Assembly (NCBI RefSeq): GCF_009755605.1
Contig: NZ_WPNZ01000008.1
Location: forward strand, 186,001 to 250,000
DNA length: 64,000 nucleotides
Direction: 5' to 3'
Origin: Streptomyces typhae
Lineage (GTDB): Bacteria > Actinomycetota > Actinomycetes > Streptomycetales > Streptomycetaceae
A program made the translations under genes and the position numbers. Shown here piece after piece: positions 52,601 to 59,597 of this stretch (the stretch's first letter is position 1; each line of letters starts with the position of its first letter). Under the pieces are notes generated by a model. The model saw only the letters and a list, made by a program, of their open reading frames with translations. It was not told the DNA's origin and did not search any database.

Positions 52601-53167
52601 ACCGTCGGTGGCCGCCAGGAGCTCGCGAACCTGCTGACGAACCTGGGCAACGTCTGCCGGGAGACCGGCCAGGTGGAGCAGGCCCTGGCCTACTTCCGCC
52701 GCGCCCTCACCAGTTACCGCGCCGCGGGGGACGCGCGCGGGGAGGCGGACACCCTGATCAGCCTCGGTTCCACCTGCGCCGCCGGGAGACAGCCCGACGA
52801 GGCGCTCCTGGCCTTCACCGAGGCGGCCCGCATCGCCCGCGGCATCGGCAGCCCCCTCGATCTGCAGGCCGCGCTCCTCGGCACCGGTACGGCGCTGCGT
52901 CTGCTCGGCCGGTACGAGGCAGCCCGCGACACCCACCGCGAAGCCCTGCGCCTGGCCCGCGAGGTCGGCCACCCGCTCGGCGCGGCGCGGGCCCTCGACG
53001 GCCTGGCCCGCACGGCCCTGCGGACACAGGACGCGCCCTCCGCTCGGGGTTGCGCGGAGGGCGCCCTTGAACTCTACGAACGGCTCGGCTGCGAGGGCCG
53101 GTCACGGGATCTCCGGCGGGCCTTGGCCGAGGCCGGGACGGCTAGCGGCCCGGCCACCACCACATGA
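49700..53167 (+). CDS. AfsR/SARP-type regulator: OmpR-like wHTH, BTAD, NB-ARC, TPR
   Basis: A 1155-residue regulator of the AfsR architecture. Residues 1-95 form the DNA-binding winged helix (DLLALGPLELWQDGRRHEL, RCVLAVLVHAHGEPVSLDTL, LQSYLSRLRSRLARA). The BTAD (about 96-250) follows (RHRAVELLRAAEALWRGEPL, VIAALMLALYRSGRDDEALG). A Pro/Ser/Thr-rich linker with a duplicated KTTGSGSLGD unit leads to NB-ARC (P-loop IHGMPGVGKTALALHAA, about 395). The last 400 residues are TPRs. Such proteins activate antibiotic or morphological genes and oligomerise with ATP. ATG 49700 gives the canonical SARP N-terminus. Confidence 0.93.
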   Translation: MMDLLALGPLELWQDGRRHELGSPKERCVLAVLVHAHGEPVSLDTLMDRVWDDEPPRTAQDTLQSYLSRLRSRLARAAGEQARLERYAPRLYRLQVAPDALDLQRHRRLRAGAAVNSRRGERHRAVELLRAAEALWRGEPLTEFTGAWARSARTRLLEDHRRVREERIRLELELGRHADLIGELHELATQNPLAQRVIAALMLALYRSGRDDEALGLYRATRARLHDDQGIEPGTDLQELHLRILGQDRGLRTTAARGPGLGADPDPPDAARPAAAVGRRVPDREPSPSNLPRDIRDFTGRRSELRILLRESATPRTEPVDFTAPPSDSTATPPGPAPAPSALSALSAPTAPTAPSGSPGDTAKTTGSGSLGDAAKTTGSGSLGLTALPLVVIHGMPGVGKTALALHAAHRLTSVCHDGQFYVDLRGYGALPPYDPAEALAVLLHAAGVASVAEDLPRSLDDRVTLWREWTARRHVLVVLDNARDADQVRPLLPGTASCRAIVTSRNRLTGLTGATPLCLEALSTAEATALFTRVAGAGRLASDTAALARAVAACGRHPLALQLLASQFRHRDSWSLEHLTNRLVQAADPLDEFDDDAVASAFTLSYTELAPESARLLRRLALHPGPDITLRAATALAADEGADAPPTAPATLAVRTRRTLDRLIERNLVEEPVADRYRLHDLTRAFGLRMCLRDEPRTVRRAALERLVHCYLTGAYRAAVRAGPPHRVLLPGPAPACPYAPDFRDADEATAWLSVERGNLLALARAAATGPGAHAVLFPHVLATSLRLWGAWDLAADLFESAVAAARGRDNPPELARALVEHANVLTQKGSGKALHRATEALLLFQELNDDRGHADALLQSGRAHFAAGQSSMCLRVLRAAQSLYRRVRDPYGQAEVANMAGVALHAAGRHQEALEQFRTMLRIHEGTGYLYGQLRALNNVGEVHRLDGRHEEARAHYERSLRLAHTVGGRQELANLLTNLGNVCRETGQVEQALAYFRRALTSYRAAGDARGEADTLISLGSTCAAGRQPDEALLAFTEAARIARGIGSPLDLQAALLGTGTALRLLGRYEAARDTHREALRLAREVGHPLGAARALDGLARTALRTQDAPSARGCAEGALELYERLGCEGRSRDLRRALAEAGTASGPATTT

Positions 53168-53243
53168 AGATGCGCTGCACGCCGGGCTGCGGCGTGGGCT
53201 CGATGGTGCTGCTGAGGCCATTGTTGCGACGTGCCAAGCGCAC
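53142..53243 (-). CDS. 33-residue small protein downstream of msrB
   Basis: GTG 53243 follows GAGGAA 7 nt upstream and opens a 33-codon frame ending WWWPGR-stop. From codon 11 on nearly every third base is G or C, as in real genes here. The sequence (start RLARRNNGLSSTIEPTPQPG, then VQRIFMWWWPGR) has a basic N-terminus, a Pro/Thr middle and a Trp-rich tail. It lies 103 bp beyond the msrB stop on the same strand, and its last 26 bp overlap the end of the SARP gene antisense. I do not recognise a function. Confidence 0.6.
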   Translation of the reverse strand: MRLARRNNGLSSTIEPTPQPGVQRIFMWWWPGR

Positions 53244-53346
53244 TGGCGTTCCTCTGTTTCTTGAAAGAACCGGACCCCCGCCTTCGACAAGAACCGTAGC
53301 GATGTAAACCCGTGAGCGGAACCGGTTGATCACAAAAAGCCGGGCG

Positions 53347-53745
53347 TCATTCCGACAGCCGCAGCGAGATCGAGTTGATGCAGTACCGCTGGTCGGTAGG
53401 CGTCGGATACCCCTCGCCCTCGAAGACATGGCCGAGGTGCGAGCCGCAGCGCGCGCAGCGGACCTCCGTGCGGACCATGCCGTGCGAGCGGTCCTCGATC
53501 AGTTCGACGGCGTCGGAGTCCTTCGGGTCGTAGAAGCTCGGCCAGCCGCAGTGGGAGGCGAACTTCTCCTCGGAGGTGAAGAGCTCCGCACCGCAGGCGC
53601 GGCAGGAGTAGACACCCTTGGTCGTGGTGTCGGTGTACTCGCCGCGGAACGCGGGCTCCGTGCCGGCCTGGCGCAGGACCTGGTACTCGGCGGGGGTCAG
53701 TTCCGCACGCCACTGCTCGTCGGGCTTCTCGACGTCGTACGACAT
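53347..53745 (-). CDS. msrB: Peptide-methionine (R)-S-oxide reductase MsrB
   Basis: A 132-residue thioredoxin-dependent enzyme that repairs methionine-R-sulfoxide in proteins. The two zinc-binding C-x2-C pairs are in YSCRACGAELF and RCARCGSHLGHVF, the active-site Cys is in DQRYCINSISLRL, and the SHCGWPSFYDP loop carries the resolving Cys region. ATG 53745 follows AAGGGG at a proper distance; a further ATG 9 bp upstream overlaps that site. It lies 72 bp downstream of murC on the same strand. Confidence 0.95.
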   Translation of the reverse strand: MSYDVEKPDEQWRAELTPAEYQVLRQAGTEPAFRGEYTDTTTKGVYSCRACGAELFTSEEKFASHCGWPSFYDPKDSDAVELIEDRSHGMVRTEVRCARCGSHLGHVFEGEGYPTPTDQRYCINSISLRLSE

Positions 53746-53817
53746 GGGTGGCATCCCCTTCTGGTGCGGTCCCGGCCCCGGCGGGGGCCGGGACGGTTCA
53801 CTTCGGCGGTTCGGCGC

Positions 53818-55224
53818 TCACTTCGACAGTTCGGCCAGGATCAGCGGGCCGAGGTCGGTGACGTCGCCCGCTCCCATGGTGAGAACGAGATCACCGGGCT
53901 CCGCCATTCCCGCGATCACCGCGGGCGCCGTCTCCTTGTCGTGCACGGCACGCACGTCGGCACCGGCCGCGTGGGCGGCGTCGATGATGAGGCCGCTGGT
54001 CACGCCGGGGATCGGGTCCTCGCGGGCCGGATAGATGTCGAGGACCACGGAGGCGTCGGCGAGCGCGAGCGCCTGGCCCATCTCGGTGCCCAGCTCCTGG
54101 GTGCGCGAGAACAGGTGCGGCTGGAAGAGCACGAGCAGGCGGGCGTGCCCGGCACCGGCGGCCGCGGCGCGCATGGCCTCCAGGTCGGCGGTCATCTCCG
54201 TCGGGTGGTGCGCGTAGGAGTCGACGACCTGGACGCCCGCGGCCTCGCCCTTGAGCTGGAGGCGGCGCTTCACACCCGTGTACGAGGCCAGGGCCGGGGC
54301 CAGCTCGGCGGCCGGGACGCCGAGGGCGACACCGGCGGCGAGCGCGGCGACGGCGTTGTGCGCGTAGTGGCGGCCGGGGACCGAGACGGCGAAGCGCAGC
54401 TCGGTGCCGTCGATGACGGCGGTGACCTCGCTCTTGAGGCCCTGCGGCGTCACGCCGGTGATCCGCACGTCGGCGTCGGGGGACTCGCCGTAGGTCACGA
54501 CGCGCAGCTCGGGCCTGCTCTTCGCGATCCGCCGCGTGAGCTCCCGCGCGCCCTCCTGGTCGGCGGCGACGACCAGCGTCCCGCCGGGCACGATCTTGTC
54601 GGCGAAGGTCTGGAAGGACTCGTGGATCTCGTCCATCGAGGCGTAGTTGGCGTGGTGGTCCAGCTCCACGTTGAGGACGATCGCGACCTCGGGCGCGTAC
54701 TTGTGGAAGCTGCGGTCGCTCTCGTCGGCCTCGGCCACGAAGATCTCACCGGTGCCGTGGTCGGCGTTGGAGCCGGGCACGTCCAGGTCGCCGCCGATCG
54801 CGTACGACGGGTGCAGACCGAGGGAGGCGAGACTGACCGCGAGCATCGACGTGGTGGTCGTCTTGCCGTGGGTGCCGGCGACGGCGATCGGGCGCAGGCC
54901 GTCCATGAGGGAGGCGAGGGCGTCCGAGCGGTGCACGACCGGGATGCCGAGCTCCTCGGCGCGCGCCAGCTCCGGGTTGTCGGCGCGGATCGCGGAGGAG
55001 ACGACGACGCTGGTCGCGTCGTCCGCGAGGTGGTCCGCGGCGTGCCCGATGTGGACCCGGGCGCCGAGGGCGCGCAGCGCGTCGGCGGTCGCGGAGTCCT
55101 TGGCGTCGCTGCCCGCGACCTTCGCGCCGCGCTGCGCGAGGATCTTCGCGATGCCCGACATTCCGGCGCCGCCGATGCCGATGAAGTGCGGTCGGTCCAT
55201 GGCGGTGGGAAGGCCGGGGGCCAT
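53818..55224 (-). CDS. murC: UDP-N-acetylmuramate--L-alanine ligase MurC
   Basis: A 468-residue ATP-dependent ligase that adds the first amino acid (L-Ala) to UDP-MurNAc in peptidoglycan synthesis. Domain 1 begins HFIGIGGAGMSGIAKILAQR, the ATP loop is VAGTHGKTTTTSML (about residue 116), the central Mg site is AEADESDRSFHKY, and NVELDHHANYASMDE marks MurC rather than other Mur ligases. The C-terminal domain has VVDSYAHHPTEMTADL. It is outside a division/cell-wall cluster, as is usual in Streptomyces. ATG 55224 follows GGGAGAG. Confidence 0.95.
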   Translation of the reverse strand: MAPGLPTAMDRPHFIGIGGAGMSGIAKILAQRGAKVAGSDAKDSATADALRALGARVHIGHAADHLADDATSVVVSSAIRADNPELARAEELGIPVVHRSDALASLMDGLRPIAVAGTHGKTTTTSMLAVSLASLGLHPSYAIGGDLDVPGSNADHGTGEIFVAEADESDRSFHKYAPEVAIVLNVELDHHANYASMDEIHESFQTFADKIVPGGTLVVAADQEGARELTRRIAKSRPELRVVTYGESPDADVRITGVTPQGLKSEVTAVIDGTELRFAVSVPGRHYAHNAVAALAAGVALGVPAAELAPALASYTGVKRRLQLKGEAAGVQVVDSYAHHPTEMTADLEAMRAAAAGAGHARLLVLFQPHLFSRTQELGTEMGQALALADASVVLDIYPAREDPIPGVTSGLIIDAAHAAGADVRAVHDKETAPAVIAGMAEPGDLVLTMGAGDVTDLGPLILAELSK

Positions 55225-55314
55225 GTTTCTCTCCCGAGAGGGTGTGACGGTACGTACCGGGCCCACCCTAGCGGGGCCCGCCCCCGGCGCCTCGCCCGAC
55301 CGTTTCCCTCGTGC

Positions 55315-55785
55315 TCACGTACTGTGGGCGAACAGCTTCAGGACCGGCACGCCCACCTTGTGCCGCGCCCGCGAGGCCCAGTCGCGGTGGAAGAACTCCT
55401 CCACCAGATGGGGCTCGGTGAGCACGATGACCTCGTCCGCCCCCACCTCGTCGACCAGTTCCTGGAGCACGTCCAGGGGGTGCCGCTCGATCAGGCGGCC
55501 CTCCGCGGCGCTGCCCGTCGCCCGCAGCGCCATGAGGGACACCTGCAACGCCTGCCCGGCGGGCCCCAGGGCGTCCTTCCCCTCGGGCACCTCGCCCTCG
55601 CGGACCGCTTCGTCGAATTCGCCGAGCGCCACGTCGTCGATGGCGCGCAGCAGCCGGTCCGCCTGGTCGCCGCGCGGCTGGAGGAGCACATGGAAAGTGA
55701 CCGGCTCGTCGCCGTGCAAGGTGCTGACGAACTCCACGTCGGCGGACGTGAGGGCCTTCTCGATCATCAATACGCTGGTGAACAC
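55315..55785 (-). CDS. Conserved unknown protein (possible UspA-like fold)
   Basis: A 156-residue protein with SVLMIEKALTSADVEFVSTL, FHVLLQPRGDQADRLLRAID, and a C-terminal VDEVGADEVIVLTEPHLVEE plus HRDWASRARHKVGVPVLKLF. The strand-helix order and the C-terminal ADEVIVLT/PVLKLF strands resemble a universal-stress-type nucleotide-binding fold, but the usual G-x2-G-x9-G-S/T is lacking. Start is taken as GTG 55785; ATG 55767 is possible. It is 90 bp upstream of murC on the same strand. Confidence 0.75.
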   Translation of the reverse strand: MFTSVLMIEKALTSADVEFVSTLHGDEPVTFHVLLQPRGDQADRLLRAIDDVALGEFDEAVREGEVPEGKDALGPAGQALQVSLMALRATGSAAEGRLIERHPLDVLQELVDEVGADEVIVLTEPHLVEEFFHRDWASRARHKVGVPVLKLFAHST

Positions 55786-55934
55786 GACAGGCGACCGTCC
55801 TTCTCTTCCGTGGGCCGTGCGACCGGCACCCTGCGGAAACCATCCTTCCCCCGCCCGAGACGGGGTCGCGAGACTTAGTGTGCCCCGCGGAAGCGAAACG
55901 GAACGGGATATTCCGCTGATTGTCGGTGCGATTG

Positions 55935-56753
55935 TCAGATGCCGCGCCGGTAGCGCGTGTACAGGAACCCGGCCTCTTCGAGCACGGACGTCAGTACGAA
56001 TCGCTCGGGCACCGCGAGCCCCGGTCCGCCCGCGATCCGCTGGGCGCTCCCCGCGGTCAGGAGCGGCGACACCGACAGGCACAGCTCGTCGAGCGCGCCG
56101 GCCGCGACGAACTGTCCGAGCAGCCGCGGCCCGCCCTCGGTGAGCAGCCGCGTCAGGCCCCGCGCGCCCAGCTCCCGCACGACCCGCCCGGGGTCCGCCC
56201 CCGCGCCCTCGCCCGCGATCACCACCTCCGCCCCCGCCTGCCGCGCCGCCTCCATCCGGTCGGCGGGCGCGGCGGCGCCGGTCACCACGAGGGTGGGCGT
56301 GCGCGGGGCCGTGAACAGGGGCAGGGAGAAGTCCAGGTCGAGGCCCGCGCTCACGACCGCGATCGCGGGGACCACGGCCTGGCCCGCCGCCGCCCTGCGG
56401 GCCGCGAAGGCGTCCCGCGACCTGGCGGGCCGGTACCCCTCCTGGCGTACCGTTTCCGCACCGACGACCACGGCGTCCGCGAGGGAGCGCAACGTACCGA
56501 AGACGCGCATGTCGGTGTCGCTGGACAGGGGCTGGGAACGGCCGTCGTGCTGGGCCGCGCCGTCGAGGGACGAGACCATGTTGGCGCGCAGCCAGGCGGT
56601 GGGGCCGGACCCGCACAGCTCCGGGTAGGCGTAGGCGTCGGCGAGCTCGTCCAGGGTCCACTCCCGGTCCGCCCCCTGTGGCGCACCGTCCGGAACGCTC
56701 TTCACCGAGGTCGGCGCTGGTGTGTGGTCGGTCACAGGGAACAGGCGTCGCAT
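55935..56753 (-). CDS. RibD C-terminal-type pyrimidine reductase family protein
   Basis: A 272-residue dihydrofolate-reductase-fold protein like the reductase half of RibD. Motifs are LRANMVSSLDGAAQHDGRSQ, DMRVFGTLRSLADAVVVGAE, TVRQEGY and LTRLLTEGGPRLLGQFVAAG, which bind NADPH and the ribitylamino-pyrimidine. No deaminase domain is present, so it may reduce a riboflavin/deazaflavin-type precursor or other nucleotide. ATG 56753 lies 47 bp from the divergent zapE. Confidence 0.87.
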   Translation of the reverse strand: MRRLFPVTDHTPAPTSVKSVPDGAPQGADREWTLDELADAYAYPELCGSGPTAWLRANMVSSLDGAAQHDGRSQPLSSDTDMRVFGTLRSLADAVVVGAETVRQEGYRPARSRDAFAARRAAAGQAVVPAIAVVSAGLDLDFSLPLFTAPRTPTLVVTGAAAPADRMEAARQAGAEVVIAGEGAGADPGRVVRELGARGLTRLLTEGGPRLLGQFVAAGALDELCLSVSPLLTAGSAQRIAGGPGLAVPERFVLTSVLEEAGFLYTRYRRGI

Positions 56754-56763
56754 GCCGGGCAGT

Positions 56764-56792
56764 CTTACACGGCGCCGATACGGCTCTACAGT
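56764..56792 (+). promoter_or_regulatory. Promoter of zapE, probably leaderless
   Basis: CTTACA (56764-56769), a 17-bp spacer and TACAGT (56787-56792). The -10 ends 8 bp before GTG 56801, so the transcript would start at or just before the start codon. Confidence 0.5.
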
Positions 56793-56800
56793 GGAGAACC

Positions 56801-57892
56801 GTGTCAGCCACCACCCCCGCCGGGCAGAGCCCGATACCCGCAGCGGCCCCCGCATCCCTGAGCACCCGCGAGCCGCAGGTGCCCGCGGACCGTCTCGTCG
56901 CCGAGATGGTGCCGCCGCCGCGGTTCGACTCGGCCCGCTTCGCCACGTACATCCCGGACCCGGGTCAGCCGAGCCAGGCCGAGGCCGTGCGCGTCCTCAG
57001 CGGCTTCGCGGAGGGGCTCGGCGGGGCGCACGCCACGGGCGCGGGCAAGCGCCGCTGGTTCGCACGGGCGAAGCAGCCGGCTCCGGCAGGGCCGCGCGGC
57101 GTCTACCTCGACGGCGGGTACGGCGTCGGCAAGACCCACCTCCTGGCGTCCCTGTGGCACGCCACTCCCGCGGAGCCCGCGCTCAAGGCCTTCGGCACCT
57201 TCGTGGAGCTGACCAACCTCGTCGGCGCGCTCGGCTTCCAGCAGACGGTGCGGACGCTCAGCGGTCACCGCCTGCTGTGCATCGACGAGTTCGAACTGGA
57301 CGACCCGGGCGACACCGTCCTGGTGTCGTCCCTGCTCGGCAAGCTCGTGGAGGCGGGCGTCGCGCTCGCCGCGACCTCCAACACGCTGCCCGGCAAGCTG
57401 GGCGAGGGCCGGTTCGCCGCCGCCGACTTCCTGCGCGAGATCCAGGGCCTGTCGGCGCACTTCAAGGCCCTGCGCATCGACGGCGAGGACTACCGCCACC
57501 GCGGCCTGCCCGAGGCCCCGGCCCCGTACTCCGACGAGCAGGTCACCAAGGCCGCGTACGCGACGCCGGGCGCGAGCCTCGACGACTTCCCGCAGCTGCT
57601 CGGGCACCTGGCGCGCGTGCACCCCAGCCGCTACGGCGCCCTCACCGACGACCTCACCGCCGTGTGCCTCACGGACGTCACGCCGGTGCCCGACCAGTCG
57701 ACGGCGCTGCGCCTGGTCGTCCTCGCCGACCGCCTCTACGACCGCGAGGTGCCCGTGCTCGCCTCCGGAGTGCCGTTCGACGCGCTCTTCAGCGAGGAGA
57801 TGCTGGCCGGCGGCTACCGGAAGAAGTACTTCCGTGCGATCTCCCGGCTGACCGCGCTGGCACGCGACGCGAAGCCGCTGGTGGCGGGCTGA
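56801..57892 (+). CDS. zapE: Cell division protein ZapE (AFG1-like ATPase)
   Basis: A 363-residue P-loop ATPase of the AFG1/ZapE family. Walker A is LDGGYGVGKTHLLASLWHA (about residue 105), Walker B LLCIDEFELDDPGDT, sensor motif LAATSNTLPGKLGEGRFAA, and a C-terminal YRKKYFRAISRLTALA. In E. coli ZapE binds FtsZ and affects Z-ring stability; mitochondrial AFG1 aids proteolysis. GTG 56801 is preceded by GGAGAA and a close -10 element. Confidence 0.9.
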   Translation: MSATTPAGQSPIPAAAPASLSTREPQVPADRLVAEMVPPPRFDSARFATYIPDPGQPSQAEAVRVLSGFAEGLGGAHATGAGKRRWFARAKQPAPAGPRGVYLDGGYGVGKTHLLASLWHATPAEPALKAFGTFVELTNLVGALGFQQTVRTLSGHRLLCIDEFELDDPGDTVLVSSLLGKLVEAGVALAATSNTLPGKLGEGRFAAADFLREIQGLSAHFKALRIDGEDYRHRGLPEAPAPYSDEQVTKAAYATPGASLDDFPQLLGHLARVHPSRYGALTDDLTAVCLTDVTPVPDQSTALRLVVLADRLYDREVPVLASGVPFDALFSEEMLAGGYRKKYFRAISRLTALARDAKPLVAG

Positions 57893-57907
57893 GGGTCCGG
57901 CCCCAGG

Positions 57908-57948
57908 CCCCGTCAGGGGCGCGGGGAACTGCGCGACCAGCCACGACG
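57908..57948. repeat. Third copy (one arm) of the 142-bp palindrome family
   Basis: CCCCGTCAGGGGCGCGGGGA and the following bases to 57948 match, in inverse orientation, the right arms at 13775-13794 and 13911-13930 and continue into the left-arm sequence GACCAGCCACGACG. It lies 16 bp after the zapE stop and may serve as its terminator (CCCC-GTCA-GGGG at its start). The rest of 57893-58089 shows only an ordinary leader for the next gene. Confidence 0.75.
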
Positions 57949-58089
57949 CGTCCGCGGTCGAAGGATCCGCCCCGGGGACGGAGCCGCCGCCCGCGAGGCG
58001 GACCGGGCCCGCGTTCAAACTCTCGTGCGAGGCAGCCCTGCGTGATACACACATGCGGGTCAGTTCCTGTCCGCCAGCAGGAGGTTGCC

Positions 58090-59517
58090 ATGCCCGACAC
58101 CGAGATGTCCGCAGCCGAGACACCCGCGACCGAGATATCCGCGACCGAGACACCCGCGACCAGACGCCAGATACTCGCCCGCACCGGAGCCCTGGGGGCG
58201 TCCATCGCCTTCACCGGCGCCCTGTCGGAACTCTTCGCGGGCACCGCCACCGCGGCCGCGCGGGGCAGGAGCGGCTACGGCCCGCTCGTGCCCGATCCGG
58301 ACGGTCTGCTCGATCTGCCGAAAGGTTTCCGCTATCGGGTCCTCTCGCGTGAGGGGGACGATCTGCGCTCGGGCGAGGGCAAGGTGCCGAGCAACCACGA
58401 CGGGATGGCCGCGTTCGGGGGCCGGCGCGGCGGGGTGCACCTGGTGCGCAACCACGAGAACCGCCCGACGGCGCCGCTCGGCGTCCCGACGGTCGAGGGC
58501 CTGACCTACGACCCGGCGGCCAAGGGCGGCTGTACGGCGCTCGCGCTCGACCGGCGCGGCCGGGTGGTGGACGAGCGCGTCGCCATCGCCGGTACCGCCG
58601 TCAACTGCGCGGGTGGGCCCACCCCGTGGGGCACCTGGCTGACCTGCGAGGAGACCGAGGACAAGGCCGGTACGAACGGCTACACCAAGGATCACGGCTT
58701 CATATTCGAGGTCGACCCGGTGGACCCGCGGCGCTCCGGTGCCGTCCCGCTGACCGCCATGGGCCGCTTCCAGCACGAGGCGATCGCCGTCGACCCGTGG
58801 CGCGGCGTCGTCTATGAGACGGAGGACGCCTTCCAGCGGCCCTTCGGCCTCTTCTACCGCTTCCTGCCGGACAGGCCCGAGGGCGGCCGGGGCTCGCTGC
58901 GCGCGGGCGGGCGGCTCCAGGCGATGCGGGTGCCGGGCGTGCCGGACCTGTCCGCCGTGCAGGAGCCGGGCGCGTCCTTCGACCGCGTGGAGTGGGCCGA
59001 CGTACCCGACCCGCTGGCGGCCCGCACGCCCGTACGCCACCAGGACTTCGGCCCGAAGGGGATCACCCACGCGCAGAAGCTGGAGGGCTGCTACTGGGGC
59101 GGCCGCTGCGTCTACTTCGTCTCCAGCTACGCGCGCGGCGCGGAGGGCTCGGCCGCCGACCACCACGGCCAGGTGTGGCGGTACGACCCGGCGCGGCGCC
59201 GCCTCACGCTGGTGATCGTGTTCGGCCCCGGCACCGACGTGCAGCTGCCCGGCGAGTCCCCCGACAACATCTGCCTCGCGCCGAGCGGCGGCCTGATGGT
59301 GTGCGAGGACGGCGGCGGCCTCCAGCACGTGTACGGCGTGACGCGCGGCGGCGAGGTCTACGCGATGGCGCGCAACGCCCAGAACACGGGCACCCCCGAC
59401 AAGCCGGAGTGGGGCGAGTTCGCGGGCGTCGCCTTCTCGCCCGACCACGACACGATGTACGTGAACTGCTACACCCCCGGCACGACGTTCGCCGTGACGG
59501 GGCCCTGGCACAGGTAG
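58090..59517 (+). CDS. Tat-exported PhoX-like (DUF839) phosphatase
   Basis: A 475-residue protein. A 25-residue Thr/Glu/Pro repeat tail (AETPATEISATETPAT) precedes the twin-arginine signal TRRQILARTGALGASIAFTG. The mature part is a beta-propeller with LVPDPDGLLDLPKGFRYRVL, VPSNHDGMAAF, VHLVRNHEN, CTALALDRRGR, GGPTPWGTWLTCEETEDKAG, FQHEAIAVDP and GVAFSPDHDTMYVNCYTPGT. These match PhoX alkaline phosphatases, which use calcium/iron. ATG 58090 follows AGGAGG 6 nt upstream. Phosphate-regulation sites are not clear. Confidence 0.88.
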   Translation: MPDTEMSAAETPATEISATETPATRRQILARTGALGASIAFTGALSELFAGTATAAARGRSGYGPLVPDPDGLLDLPKGFRYRVLSREGDDLRSGEGKVPSNHDGMAAFGGRRGGVHLVRNHENRPTAPLGVPTVEGLTYDPAAKGGCTALALDRRGRVVDERVAIAGTAVNCAGGPTPWGTWLTCEETEDKAGTNGYTKDHGFIFEVDPVDPRRSGAVPLTAMGRFQHEAIAVDPWRGVVYETEDAFQRPFGLFYRFLPDRPEGGRGSLRAGGRLQAMRVPGVPDLSAVQEPGASFDRVEWADVPDPLAARTPVRHQDFGPKGITHAQKLEGCYWGGRCVYFVSSYARGAEGSAADHHGQVWRYDPARRRLTLVIVFGPGTDVQLPGESPDNICLAPSGGLMVCEDGGGLQHVYGVTRGGEVYAMARNAQNTGTPDKPEWGEFAGVAFSPDHDTMYVNCYTPGTTFAVTGPWHR

Positions 59518-59597
59518 CGCCCGCCCGCGGCCGCCCCGTTCCGTCGTCCGGGTACGGGGCGGTGGCGGCAGGGCGGTGGCACGGCGGGGCCGGTGGC

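Noticed and set aside
57990..58080. PHO box upstream of the PhoX-like phosphatase
   Set aside because: GTTCAAA occurs once near 58012, but I cannot find the second 11-nt repeat expected for PhoP binding.
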